The translations under genes and the position numbers were made by a program. A stretch of DNA of 64,000 nucleotides from Massilia aurea (GTDB taxonomy: Bacteria > Pseudomonadota > Gammaproteobacteria > Burkholderiales > Burkholderiaceae_D): positions 372,001-436,000 of the forward strand of contig NZ_JACHBX010000003.1 of the NCBI RefSeq assembly GCF_014200505.1. The letters run 5' to 3'. The notes below the pieces were generated by a model, which worked only from the letters and a program-made list of their open reading frames with translations, did not search any database and had not been told where the DNA came from. Below, piece by piece: positions 18,739 through 28,480 of this stretch. The number at the start of each line of letters is the position of its first letter. The first letter of the stretch is position 1.

Positions 18739-19958
18739 ACCTGGTCCAGGTCCTGATCGAGTCGTTCCGGTCGATGGCGGCCAACCGCCTGCGCACGGCC
18801 CTGACGATGCTGGGCATCGTGATCGGCATCGCGTCGGTCGTGCTGCTGCTGGCACTGGGCGACAGCATGCAGCGCTTCATCAGCAAGCAGTTGCAGATGC
18901 TGGGCACGAACATGGTCTACGTGATGCCGGGGGGTGACCGCACGGCCGCCCAGCGCGCGCGCGAAGGCAAGGTGGCGGTGCTGACGCAGGGCGATGCCGA
19001 AGCGCTCAACGCGCTGCCCAGCCTGACCGGCGCCGCGCCGGCGCTGCAGGGCAACTTCAAGGTCACCGCCGGCAACGAGAACGCCAGCAGCATGGTCATG
19101 GGCGTGACGCCGGCGATGTTCACGATCCGTAACTGGAAAGTCGACCAGGGCACGCTGTTCAGCGAAAGCGACGTGCGCGCCAGCGCGCGCCTGGTGGTGA
19201 TCGGCCAGAAGGTGGCGGACCAGTTCTTTTACCGCGCCGATCCGCTCGGCCAGTTCCTGCGCATCGAGAACGTCGCGTTCCAGGTGGTGGGCGTGCTGGC
19301 CGGCGAAGGCCGCCAGACCGACGGCACCGACCTGGCCGAACAGATTCTCGTGCCGATCACGGCGGCCAGCGCCAACCTGGTCAAGTCGCCATTCCCGCAG
19401 AACGTCCATTACATCAACGCGCAGGGGCGGCCCGGGGTGGCGATGACGGACGCGATCGAGGACATCAAGGAAGTCATCCGCAGCCGGCACCGGATCCGCG
19501 TCGACGATCCCGACGACTTCCGGGTGCAGAACCTCAATACGATCGCCGAGACGGCCAACAAGATCACGGCCGGCGTGGCGCTGCTGCTTGGGCTGATCGG
19601 CGCGATCTCGCTGCTGGTCGGCGGCATCGGCATCATGAACATCATGCTGGTGTCGGTAACCGAGCGCACGCGCGAGATCGGCATCCGCATGGCGATTGGT
19701 GCGCGGCCCAACGACGTGCTGATGCAGTTCCTGGCCGAGGCGGTGGTGATCTGCCTGGCCGGTGGCCTGGTCGGCATCGCGATCGCGGCCGGCGGCGCGG
19801 TCTTGATCACGAAGTTTGCCGACTTTGAAGTCTATCTCACCATCAGCGCGGTGATGGTGGCGTGCGGGTTTGCCACGGCGGTGGGCGTGTTCTTCGGCTT
19901 TTATCCGGCCCGGCGCGCTTCGCGCCTGCTGCCGGTGGATTGCCTGCGCTACGAATGA
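18735..19958 (+). CDS. MacB/FtsX-type ABC transporter permease
   Basis: A 407-residue inner-membrane permease: one helix near the N-terminus ('ALTMLGIVIGIASVVLLLAL'), a periplasmic MacB_PCD-type domain of about 220 residues, and three helices at the C-terminus forming the FtsX domain. The last part has the family motif 'ERTREIGIRMAIGARPNDVLMQF'. With the ATPase and adaptor it forms a tripartite exporter for peptides, lipids or drugs; the substrate cannot be told from sequence. It is the last gene of the operon and converges on the XRE-cupin regulator gene. Confidence 0.93.
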
Positions 19959-19973
19959 CCGCAGCGCAGCAGG

Positions 19974-20690
19974 CTACCCATCCTGCCTGCTGCGCTTGCG
20001 GGGCTTGACCGACTTTGCCGCCACCGCTGGCGCGCCGTCGGTCGCCGCCTGCGCCGGGGTGTGCGTGTTCTCGTGCACATGTGACGACATGATCGCCTGC
20101 ATCTGCTCCTCATCCTCGCTCGACATCACGGTCAGCACCTCGGCCTCGTCGCACCCTTCCGGCGCCAGGTATGCGTGCCCCATGCTCGAGTCGAAGTAGA
20201 TCGACTGCCCTTCCCTGAGCACCACCGGATCGTAGAACTCGCTGTGCAGCACGACCGCGCCCTTGAGCACGTACGTGAATTCTTCGCCCGAGTGATGCAC
20301 CAGCTGCCCGAACTGCTTGACCGACTTGGCGCGGATGCGGGCGATCACGGGAATCATCCGCTTGCGGCGCAGCTCCGCGCACAGGTAGTGGTAGTCGTAG
20401 TTAGGCGTCTCCACCCGCACCGCACTGGCCAGGTCACCGATGCTGCGCCGTGCCGTCACCGGTGTCTCTGCGCCCTTGTCTTCTTCAGCAAACAGCTCCG
20501 ACATCCGCATGCCGAGCTTTTGGCTCAGCTGGTACAGCTTGTCGTAGCTGAGCGTCAGCTGGCCGTGCTCCACCTTCGACAGCGTGGAGACCGGGATGCC
20601 GCTGTTTGCGCTCATTTCTTTCAGCGTCCACCCCTTGCGGCTGCGCAGGCCGCGGATCAACGCGCCAAGGGTCGGGGATTCAGAGGTCAT
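19974..20690 (-). CDS. XRE-family regulator with C-terminal cupin sensor
   Basis: A 238-residue regulator. An N-terminal HTH_XRE domain ('LIRGLRSRKGWTLKEMSANSGIPVSTLSKVE', about residues 10-65) is followed by a linker and a cupin_2 domain ('VHHSGEEFTYVLKGAVVLHSE', 'LREGQSIYFDSSMGHAYLAP'), which normally binds the effector. A C-terminal tail is rich in His, Ala and Lys. It is transcribed away from the D-Glu/peptide operon that begins at 20828. An inverted repeat overlaps the predicted promoter between them, so local control of that operon is likely. The ATG at 20690 is preferred to the in-frame TTG at 20699. Confidence 0.88.
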   Translation of the reverse strand: MTSESPTLGALIRGLRSRKGWTLKEMSANSGIPVSTLSKVEHGQLTLSYDKLYQLSQKLGMRMSELFAEEDKGAETPVTARRSIGDLASAVRVETPNYDYHYLCAELRRKRMIPVIARIRAKSVKQFGQLVHHSGEEFTYVLKGAVVLHSEFYDPVVLREGQSIYFDSSMGHAYLAPEGCDEAEVLTVMSSEDEEQMQAIMSSHVHENTHTPAQAATDGAPAVAAKSVKPRKRSRQDG

Positions 20691-20709
20691 GGACGGCAAT
20701 CATAAAGTG

Positions 20710-20754
20710 TTGACATGGTTTCCGATTGGGTAGATATTTCTCTAATCAGAGAAA
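20710..20754 (+). promoter_or_regulatory. predicted promoter and operator of the D-Glu/peptide operon
   Basis: TTGACA (20710-20715), a 17-base spacer and GATATT (20733-20738) form a sigma70-like promoter pointing into the operon. A perfect inverted repeat, TTTCTCT-N4-AGAGAAA (20737-20754), overlaps the end of the -10 box and the expected start site. This is where a repressor would bind. The divergent XRE-cupin protein is the obvious candidate. Confidence 0.6.
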
Positions 20755-20827
20755 AATACTCGGATCAAGCTTTATTTTATAGGCTGGCCCGATCGACCGC
20801 AATCAACCGTATGGATAGGGAGCCTTG

Positions 20828-22873
20828 ATGAGATTTCTGAAGATGGTCTTGATGAGCATTGTCTGGAGCGCCGCCGCCTCCGCGCAGCAGGCGCCCCAGG
20901 CCCCGGCAGTGCCGCCCTCGCCTGCAGGCACGAAGCCAGCGGCGACGCCGCCATCCGGGCCGCCGCCAACACTGGTTGCGGCGCCCCGCGCCGACAATGG
21001 CAAAACGCTCGACAAGACGGATGTCGACACCTGGCTCGACGGCTACATGCCATTCGCGCTGAACAAGAGCGACATCCCCGGCGCGGTGGTTGTCGTGGTC
21101 AAGGACGGCCAGATCCTCACCGCGCGCGGCTTCGGTTACGCCGATGTCGACAAGCGCACACCGGTCGACCCGGAGCGCACGCTGTTCCGGCCCGGCTCGG
21201 TCTCCAAGCTCGTGACCTGGACCGCCGTCATGCAACTGGTCGAACAGGGCAAGCTCGATCTGGATGCCGACATCAACGGGTACCTCGATTTCAAGATTGC
21301 CCCGCGCGCCGGCAAGCCCGTCACGATGCGCCAGATCATGACCCACACCGCCGGCTTCGAAGAGTCGGTAAAGTACCTGATCGTCTACGACAAGGCGGAT
21401 ATCCGCCCGCTCGGTGAACTGCTCAAGGAGCGCGTCCCGGCGCGCATCTTTGACGCCGGCACCACGCCGGCCTACTCCAACTACGCCACCTCGCTGGCCG
21501 GCTACATCGTCGGGCGCATCGCCGGCATGTCGTTCGACGACTATGTGGAGCAGCGCATCTTCGCGCCGCTGAACATGCGCACCGCGAGCTTCCGCCAGCC
21601 ACTGCCACCTGCACTGGCGCCGCTGGCGGCTACCGGCTACAGCAAGCCGGGCCAGCCATCACTGGGCTTCGAAGTCGTCAATTCGGCGCCGGCCGGCGGC
21701 CTGTCGGCCAGCGGCACCGACATGGCCAACTTCATGATCGCGCACCTGCAGAAAGGCCAGTTCAACGGCGCGCGCGTCCTGTCCGAGGCCACCGCCAACG
21801 CGATGCACAGCAGTTCGCTGGACAAGATCAACCCCGCGTCCCTGCTGCCACCGCTCAACCGCATGGAACTGGGCTTTTTTGAAACCAACGTCAATGGCCG
21901 CAGCGTGATCGCCCACCTGGGCGACACCGAAGCGTTCCACACGTCGCTGCACCTGTACATGGACGATGGCGTCGGCCTGTACCTGTCGGTCAACAGCAGT
22001 GGGCGCGAAGGCGCCTCCAACCCGCTGCGCAGCGCCCTGTTCCAGGACTTCTCGGACCGTTACCTCCCCTCCACGCTGCCGCCCGATGGCCGCGTCGACG
22101 CCAAGCTCGCCGCGCAACACGCGCAGATGATGACCGGCTCGTGGGAAAGCAGCCGCCGCGCCGAGACCAACTTCTTCGCCATCTTCGACCTGCTTGGCCA
22201 GGTCAAGGTGGCCGTTGACGACAAGGGCGCACTCGTCATCCCGGCCATGGTGGGGACCAATGGCCGGCCCCGCGAATGGGTCGAGATCGCGCCGTTCGTC
22301 TGGCGCGATCGCAATGGCGAAGACCGCCTCGCGGCGCACGTCGTCAACGATCGCGTAATCCGCTGGAGCATGGACTTCATGTCGCCGTTCATGGTCATGG
22401 AGCCCGTCCCGGCCGGGAAGAACGGCGCCTGGCTGCTGCCGGCCGTTGGCGCGGCGCTGGCCGTGTTCGTGTTCGCGGTGCTGGCCATGCCGGCCGGCTG
22501 GATCGTGCGCCGCCGCTTCAAGCTGCAGCATGTGTTGACCGGCCCGGCGCGCAAGGCGGCGCTGGCCACGCGCATTGCGGCAGCTGCCTGCCTGGCGGTG
22601 CTGGCGGGCTGGGTGGGCATCGTGTCGGTGTTCGATATCAGCCTCAAATACGCCACTGCCTCGCTCGACCCGTGGTTGTGGCTCCTGCAGATCGGCGGCT
22701 TGCTGGCCTTCGTGGCGGCGCTGCTGGCCGGCGCGCGCAATCTGCAACTGGCGTTCGCGCCTGGCCAGGGTCGCCTGCGCCGCGTGTGGAGCGTGCTGTT
22801 CCTGGCCTCGGCGCTGCTGATCGCTTATGTCTGCCTGCGCTTTGGCCTGCTGTCCATGACGGTGGCCTACTGA
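20828..22873 (+). CDS. membrane-anchored serine hydrolase (beta-lactamase/class C fold)
   Basis: A 681-residue exported enzyme. It has a signal peptide ending 'AASAQQA', a proline-rich linker, and a class C beta-lactamase/D-aminopeptidase domain. The SxxK motif is S124-V-S-K127, the YxN motif is YSN in 'PAYSNYATSLAGY', and an HLG near 'VIAHLGDTEAFH' may be the third motif. After about residue 535 several hydrophobic helices anchor it in the inner membrane, so catalysis is periplasmic. In this operon it most likely cuts D-amino-acid-containing peptides, but the substrate is inferred. GGGAG precedes the ATG. Its stop overlaps the next start (TGATG). Confidence 0.88.
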   Translation: MRFLKMVLMSIVWSAAASAQQAPQAPAVPPSPAGTKPAATPPSGPPPTLVAAPRADNGKTLDKTDVDTWLDGYMPFALNKSDIPGAVVVVVKDGQILTARGFGYADVDKRTPVDPERTLFRPGSVSKLVTWTAVMQLVEQGKLDLDADINGYLDFKIAPRAGKPVTMRQIMTHTAGFEESVKYLIVYDKADIRPLGELLKERVPARIFDAGTTPAYSNYATSLAGYIVGRIAGMSFDDYVEQRIFAPLNMRTASFRQPLPPALAPLAATGYSKPGQPSLGFEVVNSAPAGGLSASGTDMANFMIAHLQKGQFNGARVLSEATANAMHSSSLDKINPASLLPPLNRMELGFFETNVNGRSVIAHLGDTEAFHTSLHLYMDDGVGLYLSVNSSGREGASNPLRSALFQDFSDRYLPSTLPPDGRVDAKLAAQHAQMMTGSWESSRRAETNFFAIFDLLGQVKVAVDDKGALVIPAMVGTNGRPREWVEIAPFVWRDRNGEDRLAAHVVNDRVIRWSMDFMSPFMVMEPVPAGKNGAWLLPAVGAALAVFVFAVLAMPAGWIVRRRFKLQHVLTGPARKAALATRIAAAACLAVLAGWVGIVSVFDISLKYATASLDPWLWLLQIGGLLAFVAALLAGARNLQLAFAPGQGRLRRVWSVLFLASALLIAYVCLRFGLLSMTVAY

Positions 22874-23883
22874 TGGCCTGCCTCACCGTGGCGATCGCCG
22901 TGGAGAAGCTGCGTTTGACCACGCCGTTTCGCATCTCGGGCTATCTGTTCGACGCGTTCAACGTCGTCGTCGTGACGCTGGGCGATGGCCGCCACAGCGG
23001 GCGCGGCGAAGGCGGCGGCGTTTACTACCTGGGCGACGATGTGCCGCACATGCTGACGCAACTCGATGGCGCCAGCGCCGCGATCGCCGCCGGTCCCACG
23101 CGCGACGAGTTGCGCGCGATCCTGCCGCCCGGCGGCGCGCGCAATGCCGTCGACTGCGCGCTGTGGGAGCTGGAGGCGGCGCGCGCCGGCGTGCCGGTCT
23201 GGCAGCTGGCTGGCAAGACCGCACCACGGCCGCTGCGCACGACCTTCACGCTGGGCGCCGACACGCCGCCGGCGATGGCCGCCACCGCGCAACGCCATGC
23301 CCAAGCGCGCTCGATCAAGATCAAGCTGACGGGCGACCTGGCACTCGACCTGGCGCGCGTGGCGGCGATCCGCGCCGCGCGGCCCGAGGTCTGGCTCGGC
23401 GTCGACGGCAACCAGGGTTTTACGGTAGGCCAGCTCGATGCGCTGATTGCCGGCCTCGTGGAACAGGACGTCGCCCTGCTCGAACAGCCGCTGGCGCGTG
23501 GCCAGGAGGCCAGCCTTGAAGGGCTGCGTTCTCCGATTCCGCTCGCGGGGGATGAAAGCATCCAGTCGCTGGACGATATCGCCGCCAGCGTCGGGCGCTA
23601 CGACATCGTCAACATCAAACTCGACAAATGCGGCGGCCTGACCGAGGGCCTGCTGATGGCGCAGGAAGCGCGGCGTTTGGGCCTGCAGGTCATGGTCGGC
23701 AATATGGGCGGCTCAAGCCTGGCCATGGCACCGAGCTTCGTGCTGGGCCAGGAATGCGACATCGTCGACCTGGACGGCCCGATCTTTCTGGCGGCCGATC
23801 GCCGACCGGGCGTCAAGTACGTCGCGGGCAATGTCTGGTCGGGCCCCGACGTCTGGGGCGGCGCAGCGAAGGCCACGGCATGA
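22873..23883 (+). CDS. dgcA: enolase-superfamily epimerase, N-acetyl-D-Glu racemase DgcA-like
   Basis: A 336-residue member of the dipeptide epimerase branch of the enolase superfamily. Catalytic lysines are visible as K149/K151 (KIKL) and K249/K252 ('NIKLDKCGG'). The metal ligands are D178 (VDGNQG), E204 (EQP) and D227 (GDES). Family members epimerise L-Ala-D/L-Glu. The DgcA group, found with DgcN, is reported to convert N-acetyl-D-Glu to the L form. The DUF1611 gene in the same operon favours the DgcA reading, although Ala-Glu dipeptide epimerase remains possible beside a peptide transporter. The start overlaps the previous stop; the long open frame upstream to 22276 is a shadow. Confidence 0.82.
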   Translation: MACLTVAIAVEKLRLTTPFRISGYLFDAFNVVVVTLGDGRHSGRGEGGGVYYLGDDVPHMLTQLDGASAAIAAGPTRDELRAILPPGGARNAVDCALWELEAARAGVPVWQLAGKTAPRPLRTTFTLGADTPPAMAATAQRHAQARSIKIKLTGDLALDLARVAAIRAARPEVWLGVDGNQGFTVGQLDALIAGLVEQDVALLEQPLARGQEASLEGLRSPIPLAGDESIQSLDDIAASVGRYDIVNIKLDKCGGLTEGLLMAQEARRLGLQVMVGNMGGSSLAMAPSFVLGQECDIVDLDGPIFLAADRRPGVKYVAGNVWSGPDVWGGAAKATA

Positions 23884-25183
23884 CCGGCACGATGCAGATG
23901 CAACCTACGTGGTTCGGCCATCCACGCGGCCTGACGGTGCTGTTCCTGACGAGAATATGTGGGAACAGTTCTCGTACTACGGCATGCGCGCGCTGCTGGT
24001 CTATTTCATGACCAAGGAACTGCTGTTCGGGCAGGCCCACGCCTCGTTCATCTACGGTGCCTACACGGCCGCCGCTTATTTCACGCCGATCCTCGGCGGC
24101 ATGCTGGCAGACCGTGTCCTGGGCAAGCGGCGCGCCATCATCATCGGCGCCTCGGTCATGGCGGCCGGCCACTTCATGATGACCTTCGACGCTCTGTTCT
24201 ACCTGGCACTGGCCACCATCGCGCTGGGCAACGGGCTGTTCTTGCCCACGCTGCCAAGCCAGGTCGGCGACCTGTATGCGCGCGGCGACGCGCGCCGTGG
24301 CTGGGCCTTCAATGTGTATTACGTCGGGATCAATATCGGCGGCTTCCTCGCGCCGCTGATTTGCGGCACGGTGGGCGAGCTGTATGGCTGGCATTACGGT
24401 TTCGGCCTGGCCGGCATCGGCATGCTGCTGGGCCTTGCCATCTATGTCGGCGGGGCGCGCTACCTGCCGCCCGAGACCCTGCCCGCCAGGTCCACCGTGA
24501 CGACCGACGCACCGCGTGGCCTGGGCCGCGAAACGATCCTGGTGCTGATCGGGATCGGCCTGGCCGTTACGGTGTTTCGCGCCGCCTACGAGCAGGTCGG
24601 CAACACGGTCGCGCTGTGGGCCGACAGCGGTGTCGATCGTGCGGCCGGCGGCTTTCTGATTCCGATGACCTGGTTCCAGTCGCTCAATCCGCTGTTCGTG
24701 ATGCTGCTCACGCCGCCCCTGCTGGCCTACTGGCACCGCCGGGCGGCGGCAGGCATGGACCAGGCACCGCTGCGGCGCATGGCGTGCGGCGCGCTGATCG
24801 TGGCGCTGGCCTATCTGCTGCTGGCGGCAGTCGGCTGGACCGCGAATGGTCAGGTCACGGGCTGGATCTGGCTCGTGCTGTTCTTTCTGGTGCTGACGAT
24901 CGGCGAGCTGTTCATCCTGCCGACCGGCCTGGGCCTGTTTGCCCGCCTGGCGCCGCGCCATCTAGGCAGCACGACGGTGGCGGCGTGGTTCCTCGTCACC
25001 TTCTCCGGCAGCCTGGCGGCCGGCCTGGTGGGCAGCCTGTGGAGCCGCTTTGCCCCGGGCGCGTTCTTCGCCCTGCTCGCGCTGCTGTCGGCGATCGCCG
25101 CCGGCCTGCTGTGGCGCCTGCACCGGCCGATGCAGGCGGCGGACCGCCTGCACGCAATGACGCCCGCATCATCCGCACCCTAA
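23880..25183 (+). pseudogene. POT/PTR2-family peptide MFS transporter, frameshifted near the N-terminus
   Basis: The natural start is the ATG at 23880, overlapping the epimerase stop (ATGA). It encodes MTGTMQMQPTWFGHPRGL, then 'TVLFLT', as expected for the first helix. At about 23952-23957 the frame is lost and the rest of the transporter (MWEQFSYYGMRALLV onward) continues in another frame to 25183. The shift equals a one-base loss or two-base gain. Downstream the protein looks complete: about 12 helices, 'GGMLADRVLGKRRAIIIG', 'VYYVGINIGGFLAPL'. POT proteins import di- and tripeptides with protons. It may be a true inactivation or a sequencing error. An ATG at 23957 could give a shortened protein but has no ribosome site. 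Confidence 0.85.
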
Positions 25184-25208
25184 TCACAACGACTACCGGG
25201 AGAAATTC

Positions 25209-27446
25209 ATGGCAACAGTAGCAGGCCGCATCGCAGTGACTTCCATGGCGCTGGCCATATCGAGTGCCTTATCGGACGCTTTCGCCGCAGACCAGGCCGC
25301 GCCGCAGGACGACGTCCAGCAAGTCGTCGTGACGGCGCAAAAACGCGCGCAGACGATGGTCGACGTGCCGCAGTCGATGTCGGTGGTGGGCGGCGACACG
25401 CTCGACAAGCACCAGGCCACCGGCTTTGCCGATTACCTGAAACTCGTGCCCAGCCTGCAACTGGTGCAAAGCACGCCCGGCGAAGGCCGGCTGGTGCTGC
25501 GCGGGCTGGACACGGGCGGCGTAGCGTCCACCGTGGCGGTCTACCTCGACGAAACGCCGTTCGGTTCGAGCAGTGGCCTGGCCAATGGCGCGATCCTGGC
25601 GGGCGACTTCGACACGTTCGACCTGGCCCGCATCGAGGTATTGCGGGGGCCGCAGGGCGCACTGTACGGCGCCAGCTCGCTCGGGGGCCTGGTCAAGTTC
25701 GTGACCAATGCGCCGGAGCTGGACCGCTTCGCCATGCGCGCGCGGCTGGGCGCGGCGACGGTCGACGGCGGCAAGGTGGCGTACCGCTCGAACCTGGTGG
25801 TCAACACGCCGCTCAGCGACACGGTGGCGCTGCGCATGTCCGGCTCGTACCAGAAGGAGCCGGGCTTCATCGATTCGATCGGCACCGCCGGCTCGGACAT
25901 CGAACGCAATATCAACGGCGCCCGCAACTACGGGGGCCGCGCGTCGCTCCTGTACAAGCCGAGTACCACATTCGACCTGCGCCTGAGCGCCGTGGCGCAG
26001 AACATCGCCACCGATGCACCCGGCACCGTGGAGAGCGACCCGGACACGCTCGAGACGCTGTATGGCCGCCCGACGCAGTCACAGTTCGTACCGCACAGGC
26101 GCGACATCCACTACCGCGTGTTCAATGGCACCGCCAACTGGAACCTGGGCGCAGCCAGCCTGACCTCGTCGACCAGCTACAGCACGCAAAAGCAGTTCGC
26201 GCGTGAAGACGTCAGCTTCAACCTGAGTGAGCTGGTCGAAGGTGTGTTCGGCGTACCCAATGAGCTCTATCTGGGCCAGGAAACCGAACTGAAAAAATTC
26301 ACGCAGGAGCTGCGCCTGAGTTCAAACGCCGGCAAGCGGTTCGACTGGCTGGCCGGCCTGTACTACACCGACGAACAAGGCGCGATCGCGCAGCGCTACC
26401 ACGCCGTCGTGCCAGGCTCGATGACGCCGGCCAGCGGCCTGCCGCTGCTGGCCGACATCCGCCTGCGCTCGAACTACCGCGAGGTGGCGGCGTTTGCCAA
26501 CACGACCATTCACCTCACGCCCGTGTACGACCTCGATGTCGGCGGGCGCTATAGCCACAACAAGCAGGACGCCCGCCAGACCGGCGACGGCGCGCTGGCC
26601 GGCGGCCCGGCCGACGACAGCGCCGATTCGTCCGAAGGGGTGTTTACCTATGCCGTGGCGCTCAAGCGCAAGTTCAGTGAACGCAGCGCCGTGTATGCGC
26701 GCGCGGCCAAGGGTTTCCGCCCGGGCGGGCCGAACGTGCTGCCGCCCAATCCCGGACCGGGCACGCCCGCCACCTATGATTCGGACAGCGTGATGAGCTA
26801 CGAAGCCGGCCTCAAGACCCAGACAGTGGACGGCATGTGGTCCCTCGACCTGTCGGCCTTCCACATCAAATGGAAGGACATCCAGCTGCTGGCGGTGGTC
26901 AACGGGTTCGGCGTGAACACCAACGGCGCCGGCGCCACCGCGGACGGCGTCGAGATCAGCGCGGGCTTCCGGCCGATGCGTGGCTTGCGCCTGTCGGCCA
27001 ACGGCGCCTGGAACAAGGCGCGCCTCGACGGTGCGACCGATCCGCTGGTGGGCGGCTTCAAGGGCGACCGCCTGCCCTTTTCGCCGAAGTACACGGCCGC
27101 GCTGCTGGCCGACTATCGCTGGACGATCGGCGACACCACGCCCGCCTACGCCGGCGTCTCGGTGCGCCGCATCGCGGGGCAGTTCGCGTCGTTCGACTTC
27201 GACTACCGCACGGCCAATGGCCGCCAGCGCGAGATCCCGTCGTACAACGTGTTCGATGCCCACGCTGGCGTCGAACTGGGCACCTGGACGGTTGAACTGT
27301 ACGGCAAGAACCTGGGCAACAGCGACGGCAGGACGTCCACCGCATCGTTGCTGGCCAACGGCGGCTTCGTCCATCCGAATGGCGCGCTCGGCACCGGCGT
27401 GATCGCGCCGCGCACGCTCGGCTTCACGCTGACGAAGGAGTATTGA
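25209..27446 (+). CDS. TonB-dependent outer-membrane receptor
   Basis: A 745-residue outer-membrane receptor: signal peptide ending 'DAFAADQ', TonB box region 'VQQVVVTAQKRAQ', plug domain ('VPQSMSVVGGDTLDKH', 'IEVLRGPQGALYGASSLGGLVKFVT'), then a beta-barrel ending 'RTLGFTLTKEY' with a terminal aromatic. The CirA/FecA-like architecture alone does not give the ligand. Its position inside a peptide/D-Glu operon suggests uptake of peptides or muropeptides across the outer membrane. GGGAG precedes the ATG, 25 bases after the transporter. Its stop overlaps the dgcN-like start (TGATG). Confidence 0.92.
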   Translation: MATVAGRIAVTSMALAISSALSDAFAADQAAPQDDVQQVVVTAQKRAQTMVDVPQSMSVVGGDTLDKHQATGFADYLKLVPSLQLVQSTPGEGRLVLRGLDTGGVASTVAVYLDETPFGSSSGLANGAILAGDFDTFDLARIEVLRGPQGALYGASSLGGLVKFVTNAPELDRFAMRARLGAATVDGGKVAYRSNLVVNTPLSDTVALRMSGSYQKEPGFIDSIGTAGSDIERNINGARNYGGRASLLYKPSTTFDLRLSAVAQNIATDAPGTVESDPDTLETLYGRPTQSQFVPHRRDIHYRVFNGTANWNLGAASLTSSTSYSTQKQFAREDVSFNLSELVEGVFGVPNELYLGQETELKKFTQELRLSSNAGKRFDWLAGLYYTDEQGAIAQRYHAVVPGSMTPASGLPLLADIRLRSNYREVAAFANTTIHLTPVYDLDVGGRYSHNKQDARQTGDGALAGGPADDSADSSEGVFTYAVALKRKFSERSAVYARAAKGFRPGGPNVLPPNPGPGTPATYDSDSVMSYEAGLKTQTVDGMWSLDLSAFHIKWKDIQLLAVVNGFGVNTNGAGATADGVEISAGFRPMRGLRLSANGAWNKARLDGATDPLVGGFKGDRLPFSPKYTAALLADYRWTIGDTTPAYAGVSVRRIAGQFASFDFDYRTANGRQREIPSYNVFDAHAGVELGTWTVELYGKNLGNSDGRTSTASLLANGGFVHPNGALGTGVIAPRTLGFTLTKEY

Positions 27447-28480
27447 TGGTGCCCGCACCGAACGACACACGCGCCGTCGGCCGCTGCCTGCTGTTTCTCG
27501 GCGACGTGACCGAATCCGGTTTCGCCAAGACCGCCTTTGGCCTGCGCGACTGGGCCGGTGAGCGCTGCGTGGGCGAGCTACGCCTGCCAGGTGCCACGGT
27601 GACCACCGGCCTGCCCAGCCTCAGCGCCAGGCAAGCCGCGGCGCAGGGTGCGACTGCCATCGTCATCGGCGTGGCAGCGCCAGGCGGCACGATCCCCGCG
27701 AGCTGGGTGCCGGCGCTGGCCGAGGCGCTGGCGGCAGGCCTGGACATCGTCTCGGGCATGCACGTGCGCCTCGACCAGTTCGCCGTGCTGAAGGAGGCTG
27801 CGGCGCGCCACGGCCGGCGCCTGATCGACGTGCGCACGCCGCCTGCCGACATCCCCATCGCCAGCGGGCGGCCACGCGCGGGCCGGCGCATCCTCACGGT
27901 CGGCACCGACTGCGCACTGGGCAAGAAATACACCGCGCTCGCCCTGGGTCGCGGCCTCGCCGCGCGCGGCCTGGACGTGACCTTTCGCGCCACCGGCCAG
28001 ACCGGCATCATGATCGCCGGCAGCGGCATGCCGATCGACGCCGTGGTGTCGGACTTCGTGGCCGGCGCGGCCGAGATCCTCAGCCCAGCGGCGGCCCCCG
28101 CGCACATCGATGTGATCGAGGGCCAGGGCTCGCTGTTTCATCCCGCGTTTGCCGGTGTCTCGCTCGGCCTGCTGCATGGCAGCCAGCCCGACATGTTCGT
28201 GGTCTGCCACGACCCGGCGCGCAGCCACCAGCTCGGGTATCCGGGTTCGCCATTGCCATCGGTCGAGACCGTGATCGAGCAGACGATCGTGCTCGGACGC
28301 GTGACCAATCCGGCGATCCGCTGCATCGGCGTCGCGCTCAATACCGGCGGCATGGACGCCGCCGCCGCGCAGGCTGCCATCGACGCACATGCCCGCCGTT
28401 TGCCGTACCCTGTTGCCGACCCGATGCGTGGCGGCGCCGATTTCGAGCGCCTGCTCGATGCTTGCCTGGAGATGCCATGA
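27446..28480 (+). CDS. dgcN: DUF1611 protein, D-glutamate N-acetyltransferase DgcN-like
   Basis: A 344-residue cytoplasmic protein of the DUF1611 family. The N-terminal Rossmann-like half ('CLLFLGDVTESGFAKTAFGL') is followed by a P-loop-like half with GTDCALGKKYTALAL (about 153-167) and 'VIEGQGSLFHPAF'. DUF1611 proteins paired with the enolase-type DgcA have been described as D-glutamate N-acetyltransferases (DgcN). Here both lie in one operon. The expected route is D-Glu to N-acetyl-D-Glu (DgcN), to N-acetyl-L-Glu (DgcA), then deacylation by an enzyme not seen in this window. AAGGAG precedes the ATG. The stop overlaps the next start (ATGA). Confidence 0.82.
   Translation: MVPAPNDTRAVGRCLLFLGDVTESGFAKTAFGLRDWAGERCVGELRLPGATVTTGLPSLSARQAAAQGATAIVIGVAAPGGTIPASWVPALAEALAAGLDIVSGMHVRLDQFAVLKEAAARHGRRLIDVRTPPADIPIASGRPRAGRRILTVGTDCALGKKYTALALGRGLAARGLDVTFRATGQTGIMIAGSGMPIDAVVSDFVAGAAEILSPAAAPAHIDVIEGQGSLFHPAFAGVSLGLLHGSQPDMFVVCHDPARSHQLGYPGSPLPSVETVIEQTIVLGRVTNPAIRCIGVALNTGGMDAAAAQAAIDAHARRLPYPVADPMRGGADFERLLDACLEMP

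Noticed and set aside
22276..22872. N-terminal extension of the DgcA-like epimerase
   Set aside because: The extension lies inside the serine hydrolase gene in another frame. The family N-terminus begins at the ATG at 22873.
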